DNA from: CAWATG01 sp963785035
GTDB lineage: Bacteria; Actinomycetota; Acidimicrobiia; IMCC26256; CAWATG01
DNA length: 64,000 bases
Direction: 5' to 3'
NCBI GenBank assembly: GCA_963785035.1
Contig: CAWATG010000015.1
Span: 62,001 to 126,000 of the forward strand
Positions 56,440 through 64,000 of this stretch are shown here, piece after piece (position 1 is the first letter of the stretch; every line of letters begins with the position of its first letter). The notes under the pieces are model-generated. The model was not told the DNA's origin and did not search any database. It worked only from the letters and a program-made list of their open reading frames with translations. The position numbers were made by a program, and so were the translations under genes.

Positions 56440-58155
56440 ATGTCGCCCTATCCTCCGCCCGTTCACGTTCTTCGAGATCTCGCCCCCGGCATTGTTTTCG
56501 ATGGTGAAGCGCACGGGTCGGCTCGTGTACGGGTTCGCCCGACGATTGCAGCGGCTTCGGGGCGGATTGCTGCGGGTCCGATAGCGATGCTTGTCGATGT
56601 GCTCGGTGGCGGTTTGGCAGCCCGTGCTGCACGCCCCGATTGGATCGCGACGGCTGATCTGACAGTGCATCTGGTGTCGACGCCGTCGAGCGGAACGCTC
56701 GAGGCAACGGGGCGCGTGGCACGCAAGGGCCGCACGACGATCGTGCTCGATGTCGACTTGAGCGATGGAGTCCTACCCGTTGGTTGCGCCACTATGACGT
56801 TCGCCGTGTTGGAGCGTCGCGACGACAACATCGACATCCTCAACTTCGACGACGATCCGGAACGACCCGCCTCGCCTTTGGCGATTTCCGATGGTGATTT
56901 CTCCGAGCCATTTGGCGACGCATTGGGAATCCGCACAATCGATGCCGCATCCGGTGTGCTCGAAGGTCCCGTGAACGACTACTCGCTCAACACCTTGGGA
57001 GCCATGCAAGGCGGCGCGGTCGCGACGTTGATGTGCCAAGCGGCCGATGCAGCATTGACCGTCGCGTGCGGCGCGCCGATGGAGACAGTGGATCTACACC
57101 TGACCTATCTGGCATTGAACCGCCACGGTCCGATCCGGACGCGCACCAGCTTGTTGTCGGTGACGCCGTCGCATGGATCGATACGCGTTGACACGGTCGA
57201 CGCAAACGGGCGGATTACCGCAACCGCCGGAATCGTCGCGTGCCGCGCCCGCCGGGGTCCACTGATGACGAATTCGGGTGGCGGTGGTCCGATTTCGATG
57301 TGGCTGGGTGTCGAGCTCGATGAGGTCCCCGATGACGAGGTTCCGAGTAGCGCCGCGTCGGCCGCGGCAGTGCCGGCCGCCGGGGCAGGCGGGCCGGAAA
57401 TGCCGCGGCTGGTCGGGCATGTGGATCCTGGTCCGCAGCTTCGCAATCCGGACGGGACCGTACGCGCCGGCGCTTTGCTCGGGATGCTCGACGTCGCCGC
57501 TGGTTTCGCGTCGGGTTTGGCCGCGCTGCCGCGCTGGGGTGTCACGACCAACCTCTCGCAACGCGTCGCGTTTCTGCCTCGTGATGGCGTCCTTGTGATT
57601 GAGGCGCGGCCGTTGCGCGTCGGGCGCAATGCCGGTGTGACCAGCGCTGCGATCACCGATCCAACGGGACGCGTGGTTGTCAGCGGGATCCTCACTGCGG
57701 GCATTCTCACCAAGAGCGACGGCTTGCCTTTTCACGGGCGTCCGCTTCGTGTCCGGGTCGATCCCGCAGCGGTTCCCACGTTCCCGGCGTTGCTTGGAGC
57801 CCATCCGATCGATGACCACGTTGTTGGGCTCGAGGTCTTCGATGCGCTCCGGAACCCGTGGGGAACGCTGCACGGCGGCGTCATTGGTCTTCTGGCCGAC
57901 GTGGCGGCCGTCCACGCGGCCGAGGCCGGCGGAACTCGTGATGCGCCTACAGGTGCACGGGTGAGCACCGACATGCTCGTGCACTTCCTTTCCCCGGGTC
58001 GTGTCGGGACCGATTCATGCGGATGCGCGGGTGCTGGGAGAGCGGCCTGACGGAATGCTGGTGCGTGTCGAAGTCCGGGACGTGGGCGCGGAGAATCGGG
58101 TCATTGCGCTTGCCGTGGTCGTTGTCGCCAGGGTTGACAGCGCGGCCTTGTTGTG
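56440..58155 (+). CDS. four-hotdog (tandem PaaI-like) thioesterase, frame broken near the end
   Basis: About 571 aa when read through; composed of four hotdog folds rather than one. Unit 1: ASGRIAAGPIAMLVDVLGGGLA; unit 2: YSLNTLGAMQGGAVATLMCQAADAAL; unit 3: NPDGTVRAGALLGMLDVAAGFASG; unit 4: NPWGTLHGGVIGLLADVAAVHA. An extra A near 58014 shifts the frame; the corrected end reads RVGPIHADARVLGERPDGMLVRVEVRDVG. Double hotdog proteins are known; four in one chain is rare. Activity as an acyl-CoA thioesterase is likely only for units with intact HGG/Asp motifs. It follows the acyl-CoA ligase. Confidence 0.85.
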
Positions 58156-58169
58156 ACTACAACCACAGT

Positions 58170-59369
58170 ATGACCACGACAGAACTGCCCGAAGATCTGT
58201 TCCTGCCTGATCCCGAGCCCCGTGACGTCAAGTACACGGTGATCTCGGTCGACGACCACGTCGTCGAGCCGCGCCACCTCTTTGAGGGACGACTGCCCGC
58301 TGCGCTCCAGGAACGAGCCCCCAAGATCGTCACGAATGACCACGGCCACGAGGTATGGGAGTTCGAAGGCGAGCGCCACTTCCAGGTCGGACAGAATGCA
58401 GTGGCGGGCCGTCGACGGGAGACCGTCAAGATCGAACCGTTCCGTTTCGATCAAATGCGCCCGGGGTGTTTCGACGTGCACGCTCGTGTTCGTGACATGG
58501 ACATCAACGGCGTATGGGCATCGCTCAACTTCCCGTCGATGATCACAGGATTCTGCGGCCGTGTGTACTCGCAGATCGCTGACAAGGAGTTGGGGCTCGC
58601 TGTCGCAAAGGCGTGGAACGACTGGTTGTACGAGGAGTGGTACCTCGAATACCCGGAGCGAATCATCCCGCTGGGCATCACCTTCATTGCGGATCCACAA
58701 GAGGGAGCTGCCGAAATTCGTCGTAACGCGGCGCGGGGCTTCACGGCGGTGAGCCTGCCCGAACGCCCGCAGGCCATTGGTCTTCCGTCGATTTTCGACC
58801 GCGACTACTGGGACCCGATCATCGAGGCCTGCGTAGAGACCGACACAGTGATTTGCTTGCACGTCGGCTCGTCGGGGATCTATCCGCTCCCGCCTGGTTC
58901 GCCGTACCTACAACTCGGCGCCACGATGTTCGGTCAGTTGTCATTGGGTGCGTGCGCGGAGTGGTTGTGGTCGGGCCATGCACTCCGCCATGAAACACTC
59001 AAGATCGCAATGTCGGAGGGCGGCATCGGCTGGGTCGCGATGCTCATGGACCGCCTCGACAACATCGTCGACCGTTCCGGGTATGTCGGGGACTGGACGG
59101 TTCGTCCGGCAGACGTCCTGAAGCGAAACTTCTGGTTCTGCACGATTGACGATCCGAGCACGATCGACACACGCCATCGCATCGGGGTCGATCACGTGAT
59201 GGTGGAAACCGATTACCCGCACGGCGACGGAACGTGGCCTGACACGCAGGCGGTGATCGAGAAGTTGTGGGGTCATATCCCCAACGCCGAGCTACGCGCA
59301 ATGTGTAGCGAGAATGCCGCGAAGCTCTACCGGCATCCACTACCTGAAGTGGTGCTGCCTCTCAACTAG
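58170..59369 (+). CDS. amidohydrolase-family (ACMSD-like) metal-dependent hydrolase
   Basis: About 399 aa. An amidohydro_2 barrel: SVDDHVVEPRHLFEGRLP (D-x-H metal motif at residues 25-27), INGVWASLNFPSM, GITFIADPQEGAAEIRRNAARGF, VICLHVGSSG (His), and METDYPHGDGTWPDT with the final Asp. Members decarboxylate or hydrolyse aromatic and cyclic substrates. ATG 58170 is chosen for the match to the family start; it is 14 bp after the hotdog gene. The ligase-thioesterase-hydrolase order suggests an aromatic or lipid catabolic set. Confidence 0.9.
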   Translation: MTTTELPEDLFLPDPEPRDVKYTVISVDDHVVEPRHLFEGRLPAALQERAPKIVTNDHGHEVWEFEGERHFQVGQNAVAGRRRETVKIEPFRFDQMRPGCFDVHARVRDMDINGVWASLNFPSMITGFCGRVYSQIADKELGLAVAKAWNDWLYEEWYLEYPERIIPLGITFIADPQEGAAEIRRNAARGFTAVSLPERPQAIGLPSIFDRDYWDPIIEACVETDTVICLHVGSSGIYPLPPGSPYLQLGATMFGQLSLGACAEWLWSGHALRHETLKIAMSEGGIGWVAMLMDRLDNIVDRSGYVGDWTVRPADVLKRNFWFCTIDDPSTIDTRHRIGVDHVMVETDYPHGDGTWPDTQAVIEKLWGHIPNAELRAMCSENAAKLYRHPLPEVVLPLN

Positions 59370-59478
59370 CCCAATTGCGATGAAGTGTGCGCAAGGCGCG
59401 CGTGTCATTGCGTCCTTTCCATGTCGATAAGGCGAACAAGGTCAGGAATGCCGATTCGTTACCGGTAGCCTCCGCGAC

Positions 59479-60435
59479 ATGATCAGTGTTCGCTGTTGTT
59501 TCACGAACAAGCGCTTCCGGCGCCAGGTCGCGCTCTGTTCGCTGGCCATGTTCGTTGTCGTGGCTTTTGGCGCGTCGTTAGCGGTGGACGGGGGCGCTAC
59601 CCGTCTCGCACAAGCGGAGGTTCCGATTCCCGTTACCGTCCAGTCCGTTGCTGTTCCGTCCTACATCCACCCGTTGGACACTTCAGGTGCATGGGATCGG
59701 CTCATCGCCACCATGCCGGGCGCTATAGGAATCGCGGTCGCGAACGTCATGAACGGTCCGGGAAGCGCAGTGTCAACGGACTGGACGACTGTGATGCAGC
59801 GGGCACGGTCCGCCGGCGCCAAAGTTCTTGGCTACGTCGATACCGGTTACCTCGGAACAACCGGCCAGACGACTCGTTCGGGTTCGGCGCAGACCGGCGA
59901 TTGGATGGCTCAGGTCAAGGCCGACATCGACACCTGGTACGCGCTGTACGGCACGCTTGTCGACGGGATCTTCTTCGATCAGGGACAGAGCGCGTGTGGA
60001 CCCACCTCGGGTTCGAACGCGTGGGCGGACATGTACGGACAGCTACACCAGTACGAGAAGGAAGGGCATAACGGCTCGCGGACTGTCCTGAATCCCGGCA
60101 TGATCGTTCCCCAGTGCTTTGAGAACGCTGCGGACACCTTGATCACCTTTGAGAGTTCCTACGCGGCTTATGCAGGTGCGGGTTATCAGGATCTCAACTG
60201 GGTTCCGCAGGATCCGCTGAAGATTTGGCACCTCGTGTACGGCGCAACGACCAGCACGCAGATGCAGGACGCGATCGCAAGGAGTAAGCAGCATGGCGCC
60301 GGCTACGTGTATGTGACCGACGATGTTCTGCCGAACCCGTGGGACACGATCCCGAACCTGACCTACTGGCAAGAGGAGTTGCAGTTGGCATCTGCCGGGA
60401 CGCGACGACGACGACAACTACGACGGCGTCTGTGA
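59479..60435 (+). CDS. spherulin-4-like secreted glycoside hydrolase, frame broken in a Thr-rich tail
   Basis: The readable part is 318 aa. A signal peptide (RRQVALCSLAMFVVVAFGASLAVDGG, to about residue 48) precedes a Spherulin4-type TIM barrel: VAVPSYIHP, GAIGIAVANVMNGPGSA, GAKVLGYVDTGYLGTT, VDGIFFDQGQSA. Members act on polysaccharide such as galactosaminogalactan, though many are untested. After residue 305 the frame goes wrong. In the next frame the same DNA codes a Thr-rich tail (TTTTTASVTTTTVPSTTT), so the protein probably ends in a long linker, and the last residues here (RRRRQLRRRL) are artefactual. Confidence 0.78.
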   Translation: MISVRCCFTNKRFRRQVALCSLAMFVVVAFGASLAVDGGATRLAQAEVPIPVTVQSVAVPSYIHPLDTSGAWDRLIATMPGAIGIAVANVMNGPGSAVSTDWTTVMQRARSAGAKVLGYVDTGYLGTTGQTTRSGSAQTGDWMAQVKADIDTWYALYGTLVDGIFFDQGQSACGPTSGSNAWADMYGQLHQYEKEGHNGSRTVLNPGMIVPQCFENAADTLITFESSYAAYAGAGYQDLNWVPQDPLKIWHLVYGATTSTQMQDAIARSKQHGAGYVYVTDDVLPNPWDTIPNLTYWQEELQLASAGTRRRRQLRRRL

Positions 60436-60597
60436 CGACAACCACGGTGCCAAGTACGACGACCACGACGGTGCCGTGACGACCACGACCGTGCCAACCA
60501 CAACGACCACGACCGTGGCCCCCACAACGACGACCACTACGAGGGCACCCGATCGGGGTCGTCGTCGGCAGCGTGAGCGTGAGCGTGAGCGTGAAGC
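60403..60597 (+). repeat. low-complexity Thr-codon repeat and GCGTGA tandem
   Basis: 60403-60545 is made of ACG/ACC codons interrupted by GTGCC, encoding TTTTVP-like units when the frame is corrected. 60571-60594 has GCGTGA four times in a row. The reading frame changes twice in the tract (near 60403 and 60476). Such tracts are prone to replication slippage and assembly error. Confidence 0.7.
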
Positions 60598-60637
60598 GTC
60601 AGCGCCGGTAGGCGTTCGTAATCCTTCGTGGGCTTCG

Positions 60638-61834
60638 TTACGCGACGGTGACGGGAACGCTCGCTGGTCCGGCGACGTTCGACATCTGCACGTAGGTGAT
60701 GTTGTCGCGGTCGACCTCGATGTTGGGCCAGCGGCGATAGAGCTCGTCGAACGCGATCCGACTTTCGAGGCGAGCGAGATGCGCGCCAATGCAGTAGTGA
60801 ATGCCATGGCCTAGTCCGATGCCCAGCGACGCGTCGCGATCGATGTCGAAACGATCGGGATCGTCGTACTCGCGCGGGTCTCGGTTGGCGGCCCCTGTGA
60901 GGAGCAGAACGGGATTGCCTGCCGGGATGGTGACCCCGTGGAATACCCGGTCTCTCGTGGAGAATCGGCCCTGGTATTGCGACGGGGCCTTGTACCGCAG
61001 CACCTCTTCGACTGCGCCGGAAGTCTTGGACGGATCCGCGATGATCTTGGACAGTTCGCCAGGGTTTTCATCGAAGATCGTGACGCCATTGCCGATCAGT
61101 TTGGTGACGGTTTCGCTCCCTGCCGCGGTCAGGAGCGAAATGAAGCTGGCGATCTCCTGATCGTTGAGCATGTCGACGGTGCCGTCTTCGCGTTCGATCT
61201 CCGCCTCGATCAGGTGCCCGATCATGTCGTCGGTGGGGTTTCGGCGGCGGTCGGCGACAAGTTCGAGCATGTACGCCGATGACGCGACGGCAGCGTCAAT
61301 TCCTTCCGCAGTGGGAAATGGATTTCCGATCTCACGTTCGAGGAGCGAGTCGGTCCAGTGGCGGATCTGCTGGCGGTCGGCGGCAGGTATGCCGATGATC
61401 TCGCAGATCACTTCGACAGGGAATGGCCCGCTGAAATCCTTGACGACGTCGAAGGCGGTGGCGCCGGTGAGCTGATCGAGGATGTCTCCGATGACCCGCT
61501 CGACGACAGGCTCCCACAGCGCGATACGCCGCGCAGTGAACGCACGACTGACCAGCTTGCGCATGCGGTCGTGCATCGGGGGATCCATCATGATCATCGC
61601 ATTCATGTACTTGGTGATCTCGAAGAAATCGCTGCTGGTGAGTTGGTCGAGCGTCAGGCCGTGTGTCGAGGTATAGGTAGCCCAGTCGCGGTGTGCTTCG
61701 ACACAGTCGGCATAACGAGACAGCGCCCAGAACCCCCGCTCCTGATTGTGATACACGGGGGCCTCGTCGCGCAGGCGGCGGTAGATCTCATATGGGTCTT
61801 CGAAAAACTCGGGGCTGAACGGATCGAACAACAT
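60638..61834 (-). CDS. cytochrome P450
   Basis: A 398-aa bacterial P450. I-helix LLTAAGSETVTKLIG (A-G-x-E-T, Glu in place of the usual Asp), K-helix EEVLR (E-x-x-R), and the heme loop LGHGIHYCIGAHLARLE with the ligating Cys. The N terminus FDPFSPEFFEDPYEIYRRLRDEAPVYHN is that of soluble class I bacterial enzymes. It hydroxylates an unknown hydrophobic substrate and would need a ferredoxin partner, which is not present here. The GDH gene upstream on the same strand ends 68 bp before it. Confidence 0.93.
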   Translation of the reverse strand: MLFDPFSPEFFEDPYEIYRRLRDEAPVYHNQERGFWALSRYADCVEAHRDWATYTSTHGLTLDQLTSSDFFEITKYMNAMIMMDPPMHDRMRKLVSRAFTARRIALWEPVVERVIGDILDQLTGATAFDVVKDFSGPFPVEVICEIIGIPAADRQQIRHWTDSLLEREIGNPFPTAEGIDAAVASSAYMLELVADRRRNPTDDMIGHLIEAEIEREDGTVDMLNDQEIASFISLLTAAGSETVTKLIGNGVTIFDENPGELSKIIADPSKTSGAVEEVLRYKAPSQYQGRFSTRDRVFHGVTIPAGNPVLLLTGAANRDPREYDDPDRFDIDRDASLGIGLGHGIHYCIGAHLARLESRIAFDELYRRWPNIEVDRDNITYVQMSNVAGPASVPVTVA

Positions 61835-61902
61835 GGGAACAGTTTCTCAGGGTTGACCGATTCTGTCAGGTGGCGGGAGCGCCCAGAATAAGGATATTTG
61901 TG

Positions 61903-64000
61903 TTACTCGGCGAGGGTCCGGAGCTCTCGCAAAGCTACGGACAAGCTCGCGAGATCAATCGTGCCAAGGCGACGGATGTCGGCGATGATGCCGAGCATGC
62001 GGTCGACGCCTGCCCTGTTCGCCGCAGACCAGGTGTCGATTGCCGTGTCGGGGTCCGTCCCTGCAGCGCTGCTCGCCAATACCGCTGCGGTAACGCCGCG
62101 ATGCTCACGAAAGATGTCGTCGCGGAGGGCCGAGCGAGCGAGTGTCTGCCAACGCGTCGAGCGTGGCAGATCTTCGAGAACGCGCTCTCGGAGCCAGATG
62201 ATCGACAGGCGATCGCCGACGGCGGTGGCCAGTGCAGTGACTTCTTCCACGGTGCGGCCCGTCGTCGTTGCGAGATCGACGATGTCGAACGCGGCGCACA
62301 TCGAGTCCTGCAGGGCGACGGCGCGCGCGAGGTCGGTAGGGACTTGCCCTGCGACGAGGCGTTCGGTGTGAGCCTCGAACAATGCACGCTCTTCGCCGCG
62401 CAACATCGTCGGGAGCACTGATGTCAGCGCTCGGATACCCTCGGCAAACTCGTCGATTGTTGCAGCGACGCGAAGCGGGCGAGGACGAGCGTTGCACAGC
62501 CACCGGACGCCGCGTTCGACAAGTGTCCGGCCTTCGAGATACATCTGTGTTTGCAGCGTCGATGCGACTCGGTCGTCGAGTGCCGCGATTTGAGCCCACA
62601 GCGCGTCGAGATCGAATACCGTGCGCGCAACGACATGGGCGCGGGCAATGTCATCGGCGGAGGCGCCTATTTCATCGACCATACGAAACAGGAATGAGAC
62701 GCCAGCTTCGTTGACGATCCTGTTTGCGAGCATGTTCGCGACGATCTCACGTCGCAGCGGATGCTCGATGATGTCGACGCGATAGGGGCTTCGTAACGGG
62801 GTCGGAAATCGGTTGAGGAGCTGACCGACGAAATCCGGGTCATCGGGCACGTCGCTGTCGAGCAGGGCATTGGTTGCCTCGAGTTTTGCATAGGCCATCA
62901 ACACCGCAAGGTCCGGGATGGTGAAGGCAACACCGGCGCCGTGTCGAGCGGCGAGCGTTGCGTCGTCGGGCAGGAATTCGAGGGCACGGTCGAGTCGACC
63001 GGACTGTTCGAGTGAATGCATGTAGCGGGCGTTCGCGTCTTCCATCGAATGTGCGAGGGCATATTCGTTGGACAGTGCCCTGACCTGCTCGTGGTTGTCG
63101 CGCAACACCGACTGCTCGACCTCGTCGGTCATCTCCTCGAGCAATGAATTACGAGCGTCATGTTCCAAACGCTTCCGTCGCACGAGCGAGTCGAGGAGGA
63201 TCTTGATGTTGACCTCGTGATCCGAGCAGTTCACTCCAGCTGCATTGTCGATTGCGTCCGTGTGGACAAGGCCACCGTCAAGCGCGAACTCGATTCGTGC
63301 GAGCTGCGTCAGTCCGAGGTTGCCTCCCTCGACGACCGACCGCGCCCGCAGATCATCCGCGTTGACCCGAACCGCATCGTTGGTTTTATCACCAACGTCC
63401 TCGTGGCGCTCATGACTCGCTTTGACGTAGGTGCCGATCCCGCCGTTCCAAATCATATCGACGGGAGCTCGAAGGATGACAGCGATGAGTTCATTGGGTG
63501 CGAGCGCTTCTGCGGAGATGTCGAGCCGTGCGCGAACCTCAGGCGAAAGAGGGATTGACTTGTCGGTTCGCGCAAAGACCCCACCACCATCGGAGATGAG
63601 ATCACTGTCGTAGTCGGCCCACGAGGACTTTGGCAGCGCGAAGAGCCGCGCTCGTTCGGCGAATGCGGGCTGCGGATCTGGGTTCGGATCAAGGAAGATG
63701 TGGCGATGGTCGAACGCAGCGACGAGTCGCAGGTTGCGCGACTGCTGCATCCCGTTGCCGAAGACATCGCCTGACATGTCGCCGATACCGACGACTGTGA
63801 ATCGATCGTGGTCGGGATTGATGCCGAGCCGGCGAAAGTTGTGTACCGCCGAGACCCATGCCCCCTTGGCGGTAATGCCCATTTCCTTGTGGTCGTAGCC
63901 GGCGGAACCACCGGAGGCGAAGGCATCACCAAGCCAGTAGTTGTGCGCGATCGAGATTTCGTTGGCCAGGTCGGAGAACGTCGCGGTGCCTTTGTCGGCA
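61903..64000 (-). CDS. NAD-specific glutamate dehydrogenase (large type), C-terminal part
   Basis: The C-terminal roughly 699 residues of the L-180-type NAD-GDH; the gene continues past the right edge. It deaminates glutamate to 2-oxoglutarate. From the edge inwards the sequence reads ADKGTATFSDLANEIS, LGDAFASGGSAGYDHKEMGITAKGAW, VVGIGDMSGDVFGNGM, and later VDMIWNGGIGTYVKAS, VEGGNLGLTQLARIEFAL and IDNAAGVNCSDHEVNIKI. The dehydrogenase core and the long C-terminal helical domain are both represented. It is about 68 bp upstream of the P450 gene on the same strand. Confidence 0.95.
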   Translation of the reverse strand, partial: ADKGTATFSDLANEISIAHNYWLGDAFASGGSAGYDHKEMGITAKGAWVSAVHNFRRLGINPDHDRFTVVGIGDMSGDVFGNGMQQSRNLRLVAAFDHRHIFLDPNPDPQPAFAERARLFALPKSSWADYDSDLISDGGGVFARTDKSIPLSPEVRARLDISAEALAPNELIAVILRAPVDMIWNGGIGTYVKASHERHEDVGDKTNDAVRVNADDLRARSVVEGGNLGLTQLARIEFALDGGLVHTDAIDNAAGVNCSDHEVNIKILLDSLVRRKRLEHDARNSLLEEMTDEVEQSVLRDNHEQVRALSNEYALAHSMEDANARYMHSLEQSGRLDRALEFLPDDATLAARHGAGVAFTIPDLAVLMAYAKLEATNALLDSDVPDDPDFVGQLLNRFPTPLRSPYRVDIIEHPLRREIVANMLANRIVNEAGVSFLFRMVDEIGASADDIARAHVVARTVFDLDALWAQIAALDDRVASTLQTQMYLEGRTLVERGVRWLCNARPRPLRVAATIDEFAEGIRALTSVLPTMLRGEERALFEAHTERLVAGQVPTDLARAVALQDSMCAAFDIVDLATTTGRTVEEVTALATAVGDRLSIIWLRERVLEDLPRSTRWQTLARSALRDDIFREHRGVTAAVLASSAAGTDPDTAIDTWSAANRAGVDRMLGIIADIRRLGTIDLASLSVALRELRTLAE

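Noticed and set aside
60476..60814. Plus-strand frame continuing the Thr-rich tail into an Arg/Glu-rich end
   Set aside because: Its last 175 bp overlap the well-supported P450 gene in antisense; only the Thr-rich start is credible as the tail of the spherulin-like gene.
1..64000. CRISPR arrays, insertion sequences, prophage genes, tRNA or rRNA genes
   Set aside because: No regular short repeats with spacers, no transposase or integrase motifs and no tRNA-like cloverleaf ends were recognised; a dedicated search could still find a tRNA.

Overview
The window is high-GC, densely packed DNA from an actinobacterium. The evidence is an F420-type luciferase-like oxidoreductase, a mycothiol-type DinB/MDMPI gene fragment, actinobacterial inositol-3-phosphate synthase, the large NAD-specific glutamate dehydrogenase, several TetR regulators and many acyl-CoA genes. 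The secreted 42-residue repeat protein and the overall gene mix look most like the class Acidimicrobiia, but that placement is an inference and there is no rRNA or other marker here. No rRNA, tRNA, CRISPR array, transposase or prophage gene was recognised.

Layout. 0-5 kb: a MDMPI fragment, TetR, RibD/DHFR-like reductase, VOC protein, SPFH protein, flavin reductase and F420 oxidoreductase. 5-12 kb: TerC and a Ca/Mn-type P-type ATPase in tandem, then pyruvate kinase and an FAD oxidoreductase. 12-17 kb: a membrane protein, a lipoprotein, an SDR, a YCII/DGPF protein with an ECF42-like sigma factor, and a methyltransferase. 17-24 kb: phosphoketolase and acetate kinase (a phosphoketolase shunt), a scramblase-like protein, PurT, an epoxide hydrolase-like protein and an exported cyclase-family protein. 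24-32 kb: a membrane GGDEF-EAL protein fused to a CelD-like acetyltransferase, an EamA transporter, an MMPL transporter and an NlpC/P60 wall hydrolase. 33-41 kb: a secreted thioredoxin-like protein, an extradiol dioxygenase, a hotdog thioesterase, and a compact metal ABC operon with a Fur-family repressor, followed by CorA. 41-49 kb: acyl-CoA dehydrogenase, LMW phosphatase, an M15 peptidase with 42-residue repeats, TetR, a DHA2 efflux pump, inositol-phosphate synthase and cold-shock protein. 49-64 kb: a second TetR/DHA2 divergon whose pump is coupled to an acyl-CoA dehydrogenase, then class I fumarase, acyl-CoA ligase, a four-hotdog protein, amidohydrolase, a spherulin-4-like glycoside hydrolase, a P450, and the C-terminal part of NAD-GDH.

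The genes read mainly as housekeeping plus aerobic lipid/xenobiotic metabolism and metal homeostasis. Several operons show 4-14 bp stop/start overlaps. Four candidate palindromic operators stand out: beside TetR 1, before the metal ABC operon, before the first DHA2 pump, and over the start codon of the second.

A strong technical signal runs through the window. About 21 otherwise well-conserved reading frames are broken by single-base frame changes, and nearly all are in the +1 (extra base) direction. Random insertion errors in the assembly explain this best. Broken genes are therefore annotated as one locus with the frame break noted.
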